64,000 nucleotides of DNA from Diprion similis (lineage: Eukaryota > Arthropoda > Insecta > Hymenoptera > Diprionidae): contig NC_060117.1 in assembly GCF_021155765.1 (NCBI RefSeq), positions 5,856,001-5,920,000 on the forward strand, written 5' to 3'. Shown piece by piece: positions 59,101-64,000 of the stretch (the first letter of the stretch is position 1; every line of letters starts with the position of its first letter). Under the pieces are notes generated by a model. The model saw nothing but the letters and a program-made list of their open reading frames with translations. It was not told the DNA's origin and made no database searches. A program made the position numbers and the translations under genes.

Positions 59101-60895
59101 GTAAATCGCTTGAGCCGTTTTTGAGATATCGTCGGCAACGTGAAATATCTCATCGATTAAAATGGTTCCTATAGATTGAATATTACACAAAAAGTATATT
59201 ACATGACAAAGCAAACTCGGTCTTTTTCGGCCAATCGTAGGTTTTCAATATGAGTCATAGTCGAGCACAAACAAATTCTTTATATAACAAGAATATGTAA
59301 CACGTTTCTTCACGATGCGCGAAATTGAGGTTAGAGTCACGTAACATCAAATTTGTTCGCTACAGCGCATGCGCGCAGTACATAAAATAGCACTTTTAAC
59401 TCGTAGAATTTAAAAGTAGTCCTTTCAGTACTCCACGCATGCGCATTTGCAGACTCACTCTACCGTCATAGAAAAGGATACTTTATGTACGGAAAACACG
59501 CATGAAAAAACGCGTAAAACATACTCGTGTTATATAAACGTAATTAAAGCTTAAGGCCCCGCTGACCTGGCATGTCATATATATATTTCGTGACGTCAGA
59601 AGCGGGGAAATTAGGTGAAAACGCCTATACGAATCCTGCGATAACGAGAGTATGAATCTTACTCGGAAATATCTTAAATCGTAGCTTGAATAATAGTGTA
59701 CGTGTGAATCTCAGTCACTTTTCAGGCAAATAGCTGATAATGTTTATAATAAAGAATGATGAAGTGAATAAAATCACGCGACAACAAACATGGCCGATCG
59801 GAGCTACCGCATGTTGAATATTCACTGATTGCACTGTTCCACAATTTCTTTCACCCTCGCCAGGGAGATTCACACGTACAAAAGCACACACGTTATCCGG
59901 GAAAACTTATACTATCAGTTATTTTTTTGTAAACATGGCTCGATTCGTATACGCGTTTTTCATGTGACAGCAGCCCGTTTATGGTCCACAAGAAGTATGT
60001 TTCGATCTGTAACTGACATCATTGGTTGGATCTAACAGAACAAGCCAATGAAATCAGCGGCCTTAGTTCACCGTTCAACGTTCAGAGGCGCTGCACGTAT
60101 TTATGACGTCACGATTTGATATTTTCAAGTCAGGTCAGCGGCACCTTAATTCGTATACATATTTTCGAACAAAAGAAATCCTAATCGAATTGAATTATCG
60201 AAATTCACTTACTTTTTTAGCAGTTTATTCGTATACCGTAAACCCTCTGGAATTACTCATTCTCGTTTTCAGCCGACATAATCGGAAAGAAGGATATTAT
60301 ATTCTTTGTGACAAATGCCAGTACAAAAATCCTACAACCAAATACTCGGTTGATTGCCAATATGAATCCGGTTTCGATGATGGTTGCCACAAAGTTCGTT
60401 GGATCACCGCAAGATCAACATGTAGCTGCGTGGGTTATAGTAACGTCGAGTTCTGTGGGACTAATACTTCTGGTATTACTTGTCCTTGCACTCGTAAAGC
60501 TTGGATTTTTCAAGAGAACTAAGAAAACGAAACTCGAAGCTTTGAAGCGACAGAGTGGCGTAAGTATTAGTTTTACAGATGCATGTCTATACATATATAA
60601 CAATATTATAAATTTGCAATATAAAGGTTCAGATATGCTTTTCCAAGCCCTGAAGACTTTATTATAAAGAATTGGGTAATCCTGTGGTTTTTTCACCCGA
60701 ATTCACTTTGGCTGAATGGAATTGAAACATCGTATACCTACTAAAAAATTTATCACCTTTCTAGAAACATCCACTGACGTTGTCGTCAACAATGATTAAA
60801 GTTTTGACCATTATTTTCAGGCGTGTCCCAAACTTGTTTTAGAAACTACATCGTCAACAGAAGTTTTGGACAAGCCGTATTACATAAGTAATTAA
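50163..60895 (+). CDS. Integrin alpha chain, complete (insect alpha-PS type)
   Basis: Ten coding exons: 50163-50552, 52830-53196, 53620-53930, 54259-54727, 55815-55969, 56205-56684, 57338-57501, 57765-58279, 60273-60559, 60821-60895; phases close to 1070 residues. A signal peptide of about 23 residues precedes HQFDVDNAILYE. The N-terminal FG-GAP propeller has FIGAPRA, VGAPHW and VGAPYS blades and three calcium loops: DIDADGKDD (321-329), DINHDGFAD (387-395) and DIDNNGYVD (444-452). No I-domain is inserted. Thigh/calf-type regions with paired cysteines follow. The transmembrane helix (about 1002-1025) is followed by the hallmark KLGFFKR (1026-1032) and a 38-residue tail ending DKPYYISN. No obvious dibasic or furin-type cleavage site is seen before the membrane. 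It should pair with a beta-PS chain as an adhesion receptor. It may belong to the alpha-PS3/4/5 group, which I cannot prove. A paralogue starts 1.9 kb downstream. Confidence 0.93.
53474..53494 (+). repeat. Poly(G) run, 21 bases
   Basis: An uninterrupted run of 21 G in integrin intron 2. It could form a quadruplex in the transcript; its length may be an assembly estimate. Confidence 0.9.
54891..55590. mobile_element. 700-bp fold-back element in integrin intron 4
   Basis: It begins AATTAAGGTGCTTATAAAG and ends CTTTATAAGTACCTTAATT. Strong inner arms include ACAGATTGGTTACCACCCAC with GTGAGTGGTAACCAATCTGT, and CGGTATGATGCCACTC with GAGTGGCATCATACCGG, continuing through CATGAGATTTGATGGTGAAATGAC to CCGAAATCTCATTTTGG. 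The loop has several TTACCG words. Arm length is at least 240 bp with mismatches. No open frame for a transposase. Confidence 0.88.
58320..58556. mobile_element. GCGTTCCGAAA-family MITE in integrin intron 8
   Basis: It starts GGGTGCATTTCGAAACTAGG and ends CCTAGTTTCGGAACGCAAC. The arms extend inward through TAAAACTCC TTAGGACAGAG / CTCTGTCCTAGGGAGTTTTTA and GCGCTACTCGCGAAC / GTTCGTGAGTAGT. At about 237 bp it is the longest and most symmetrical copy in the window, and looks like the full-length form. It lies 40 bases after the exon 8 donor. Confidence 0.85.
58736..58850. mobile_element. Short palindromic element in integrin intron 8
   Basis: AGTAGGAAGCGTGGAG..AGATATAAGGAGAACGATCG on the left pairs with CGACCGTTCTTCTTATATCT..GCTCCGTGG on the right, with about 45 bases between. 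A direct GGTAGGAAGC word follows at the right border. A small MITE is the likely explanation. Confidence 0.65.
59551..60150. mobile_element. 600-bp element with inverted ends in integrin intron 8
   Basis: TTAAGG.CC.CGCTGACCTG.. TTTCGTGACGTCA at the left (59551-59607) is the inverse of TGACGTCACGATTTGATATT..CAGGTCAGCGG..CCTTAA at the right (60098-60150). The inside is mostly unique and has no long open frame. It ends about 120 bases before the exon 9 acceptor. The TGACGTCA words are CRE-like but belong to the terminal repeats. Confidence 0.8.
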
Positions 60896-61045
60896 TTATG
60901 ATAAACTTAAGTATCTTATGCAATTAACCCCATTTAAGTCTAATTATTTACTGAAACTGCAAAACTAATCAGTTAATTGGTATTCAGCTTAGAATGGTTT
61001 TGCGATTTGGCAAAAAAGAAAAACTAATAAGTCAATGTTCTCTTT

Positions 61046-61051
61046 AATAAA
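61046..61051 (+). terminator. Poly(A) signal for the first integrin alpha gene
   Basis: AATAAA about 150 bases after the stop codon. Another AATAAA lies near 61605, so alternative ends are possible. Confidence 0.5.
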
Positions 61052-62312
61052 AAAATTTCTTACAATTATTCGAATTGATAAGCTAGTCTGGAAACCAAAT
61101 GATCCGCAAGCGATTAATTGAAACTATCGATTGATCGACTGATAGCTAATACTATCGATTGAAATTTCTGGTTGATCTGTCGATCGTCTATATTATTTAT
61201 TGTGTCTAGAAATTTAATTTAAGTCACTCATTCGTATGAAAGAATAATATAAAAAACGTAGAAGATCATGCAAGGAAAACTTTCTTCCATAATTAACAAT
61301 ATGTATAACAAACAATATGTATAAGCGTTGAAGTTATTTCCAACAAGTGATTTAAGGTATGATCTTTGTGTATTGAAAAAAAAAACCTTCAAATAATTTA
61401 ATCAATTACAATCATGGTAGGCATCATTTTTTCTCAGCCAAGACAAAAAATATACGTTCCAATTAGTCTTTAGTCTACTATGATATATTACAAAACATAT
61501 CAAATCGGAGAGATCGAACTGAGATACTTCATGTAATCACTTCACTACTCGGGTAATTCTCGATACATCGTACTGGGAAAATCCGGTAACTGATTATTGT
61601 AAAATAAATTCTTTATACAATATCTTGATAATTAAGATTTCTTTTCTAAAACTGATTTTTATTTACGTTTAAATTTCTCCGTTCACATTGCGAGCGTATT
61701 CATTCAGGGTTCAATTTTGCTTTTAGTACCTTTGCTTCCTAAGAATATTTTTGTAGTCATTGTTATGCTTACTCATTTTCTGATCATCACAACATCGAAT
61801 CTGGTTTGTTCAGTTCACGAATTATTTTCCGCTAAATCAGGTTGTAACTTATTGAATTGACGTTGCGTAGACATTAAATTATCGCAATGGTTAAAAAAAG
61901 AAAAATAATAACCCTTCTCTGGTTACCGTTACAAAACGCTTTTGCATTTTGTACTCGGAACAACATTTCGAAAATTTAGTAAATTTCAGTATGTAGTCTT
62001 AATAGCGGCAAAGTTTTTCTTGTTAATTTATAGTTTTATTCAGAATATATTTCAATTTCTGGTGAAAATATTCGTTCATCTATCACTTATTACATAAAAT
62101 AGCTACTATTAGTAAGTAAGACAATGGTAATAATTGTTGATACTTTAATCACATAATTTGACATATGTATTGCGTTGTTCATGAGAGTAAAAAAAAAAAA
62201 ATCGATTTTTCTTATAGTTTTAATAGAAAGTCGATTATTTTTGGCCATTTTTAGGTCGACGAGTGTGAAGACACACACGATAGTCTTTATAGCAATAGAA
62301 TAAAAAATGGTG

Positions 62313-62470
62313 GGGCTTTGCGTGGTAGTTTTATGGGACGCGAATGGTCAATTTCCTCTCTCTAGCGACGAAAGTGAAGCAACTGTGAACTGCGCATGCG
62401 CGAACCTAACCTCGCAATACTGATATGAAATTGGCGACTTTCGTCCCGCTAAACTACGATGCAAAGCCCG
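62313..62470. mobile_element. Short palindromic MITE with an NRF1-like motif
   Basis: GGGCTTTGCGTGGTAGTTTT plus ATGGGACG on the left pairs with CGTCCCGCTAAACTACGATG plus CAAAGCCC on the right. The loop contains TGCGCATGCGCGAAC at about 62391, a perfect match to the palindromic binding site of NRF1 (erect wing in flies). It lies about 360 bases upstream of the second integrin start codon. Confidence 0.7.
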
Positions 62471-62829
62471 ACTTTTCATGTATGTATATACATACGTGTG
62501 ATAAAAAGATATTTGTAAGCTAATGGGGACAGGATTAAACACTTATTAGGAGAACGCTGACTATAAAACTGTTACAGATAGAGGAAAGTTGTGTTCGAGA
62601 GTTTTCAAGGTCTCGATGAACTTTGCACAAAAGTTGCAGAGAGAAAATTGCTATATTTGATCTCAAGAAGCATTGCTATCGCAAACCACATCCTCGTGGA
62701 AGGATACGTGATACAATGTTCATCACCTCTCAAATATCTCCGAGACGTTGTTAGTGTTTCATCTCCTCTCGATGAGGCGAGTAAAATACTTAGCATCACA
62801 TCCGGTGTCCCATTTGTGACTGTGAAAAA

Positions 62830-63231
62830 ATGCTTTTCTCAGGGCAATGCCCTTTTTCCTCAGCCATTTTAACTCTGGCTATTGCGACGGGAATCGTGGC
62901 TTTCAATTTTGATAGCGAAAATTTTATTCTATACGAAGACGTAGTAGAGTCGAACTCGTCTCATCCAAGCTTTTTTGGGTTTTCTTTGGCACTCTGGAGT
63001 TCGGGGACAGAAAACTCGGATAAGTCGTGGATCTTTATTGGAGCGCCGAAAGCCAATTCGCCAAAATACCCGAAAGCAAATGAACCCGGAACGGTCTTCA
63101 AGTGTGAAATTGGCAAAAAATGCACTGAATGGAACTTCGAATACGAAACCTGGAAAAATTATACACCCGGAAACGGTTCTTGGCTGGGTGGTTCAATTGT
63201 CATCGAAAATCGAACAGATGCAAACGTTCTG
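62830..63231 (+). CDS. Second integrin alpha gene, exon 1 only (partial at window edge)
   Basis: The exon encodes 134 residues and ends at a donor GTTCTG|GTATGT in phase 0. A signal peptide of about 24 residues is followed by FNFDSENFILYE, matching FDVDNAILYE of the upstream gene. The blocks FIGAPKA, GTVFKCEIGKKCTEW and GSWLGGS also match FIGAPRA, GTVFKCHIGKQCMEW and GSWLGGA. Exon 1 length (402 versus 390 bases) and intron phase are the same, so this is a tandem paralogue. The remaining exons are beyond 64000; 63232-64000 is intron 1 and shows no further coding sequence. Confidence 0.88.
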
Positions 63232-64000
63232 GTATGTTGATGCGAAGAATTTGCTCAATTTAGTCAGTCCTGAGGGATTATTTGTTATGAATTTTTGTTT
63301 TTTGATACAACGTTATCAGTTTTGCAATTCGGTGTTCGCCACTCAGCGAAATATCTTCCAAATCAATCGGGATCTCTAAAACCTTTGAGATGGTTTAAAA
63401 TCTGGTAAATAATTCTGAATTTTAGTCAATTTTGATGAAAAAAAATCACGCAGTGGTATCCTTAGAATTCCATGAAATCTTTCACACCGTATGAAATTCC
63501 AAGGAACCTTCGAACAATACTTGAAATATTTGAAAATATTACTTCATCGGTTTGAATCCCTAACTTGAAACACCCAGAGAAAATTTTCTGATGAACAATG
63601 AACACGAATGATCCGATGTCGATGGTAAAATTTTTTTCACGCGTCGTGTATTAGAACTCACTGTCCATTTACTTCATTTTTCTAATGCAATACCTACCTC
63701 ACATTTTTGAGACTCAGTCAAGTAACCAAACATGAGCCTCAAAGAATTTAATAAATAATTGTATACCTAATTGATCCATGAAGACCCCATTACATCTGAA
63801 AATAGATTTACAACAATGAGAGACACGCAATTTTTTTGGTCTCCGATATTTATTCACCTTCCAAGGTTAAGATGGTTCTAGACGTATTTAGGCCAATCAA
63901 AAAATTGAGTTTTTATCATCAACGTTCTCAAGTTTTAAGAATTTCGCGCCCAAACAACTGCTACAATAAGCTCGAAAAAATAGAAATAAATCGGTATAAT
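63232..64000 (+). other. Intron 1 of the second integrin gene, to window end
   Basis: AT-rich sequence with no supported exon. A homologue of the VCAPNW-type exon 2 of the upstream gene was looked for and not found here, which fits the 2.3-kb first intron of the neighbour. Confidence 0.6.

Larger units (their letters stand above)
60896..62829. other. Intergenic region between the two integrin alpha genes
   Basis: An AATAAA at 61046-61051 is a likely poly(A) signal for the first integrin gene. The middle is AT-rich with no supported feature. A small palindromic element with a GCGCATGCGC motif is at 62313-62470. The open frame at 62591-62872 overlaps the start of the second integrin in another frame and is not supported. 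The promoter of the second gene should be in the right half. Confidence 0.6.

Noticed and set aside
60560-60667. Read-through of integrin exon 9 into intron (VSISFTDACLYIYNN..)
   Set aside because: A consensus donor GGC|GTAAGT and a good downstream exon ending in a plausible cytoplasmic tail make splicing the better reading.
62591-62872. 93-codon frame upstream of the second integrin ATG
   Set aside because: It overlaps the integrin start in another frame and has no recognisable content; the integrin frame has clear homology.

Overview
This window is nuclear DNA from an insect, most likely a hymenopteran. Protein-coding exons are small, AT-rich introns carry GT..AG ends, two short (TTAGG)n arrays match the ancestral arthropod telomere unit, and the recognisable proteins (BRD8, ITFG1, CDK5, NUDT21, DCAF5, integrin alpha) are animal proteins with insect-like divergence. 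The species cannot be fixed from the sequence. All exon borders below were read by eye from splice consensus and reading phase; in every recognised gene the phases close without a frameshift.

Layout. 1-19073 is mostly non-coding and repeat-rich. It holds fold-back elements at about 2037-2400, 5160-5720, 12156-12603 and 13825-14475, and a few weak coding candidates (144-252 +, 3792-3559 -, 8628-8353 -, and a broken fragment at 11850-12102 +). 20186-19074 (-) is an unrecognised three-exon gene of 257 codons. 25502-20898 (-) is BRD8, head to head with ITFG1 at 26540-28294 (+). ITFG1 is tail to tail with CDK5 at 32358-29424 (-), which is head to head with NUDT21 at 33411-40658 (+). DCAF5 follows at 42472-48479 (+). 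A complete ten-exon integrin alpha gene lies at 50163-60895 (+), and a second integrin alpha gene starts at 62830 and runs off the right edge, so this is a tandem duplication.

The genes do not form one pathway, but some links are worth noting. BRD8 is a subunit of the NuA4/TIP60 acetyltransferase complex, which contains RUVBL1/2. ITFG1 (linkin) has been reported to bind RUVBL1/2 and shares the FG-GAP propeller fold with the integrin alpha genes about 22 kb away. CDK5, NUDT21 and DCAF5 are housekeeping or regulatory genes of protein phosphorylation, poly(A)-site choice and CUL4-DDB1 ubiquitination.

The most striking feature is the density of fold-back (palindromic, MITE-like) elements: at least ten separable structures. 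A 770-bp family occurs three times, each copy in an intron of a different gene (CDK5, NUDT21, DCAF5). A short family with GGTGCGTTCCGAAA-type ends occurs five times, including copies inside both head-to-head promoter regions. No transposase or other mobile-element protein was seen, so all appear non-autonomous.
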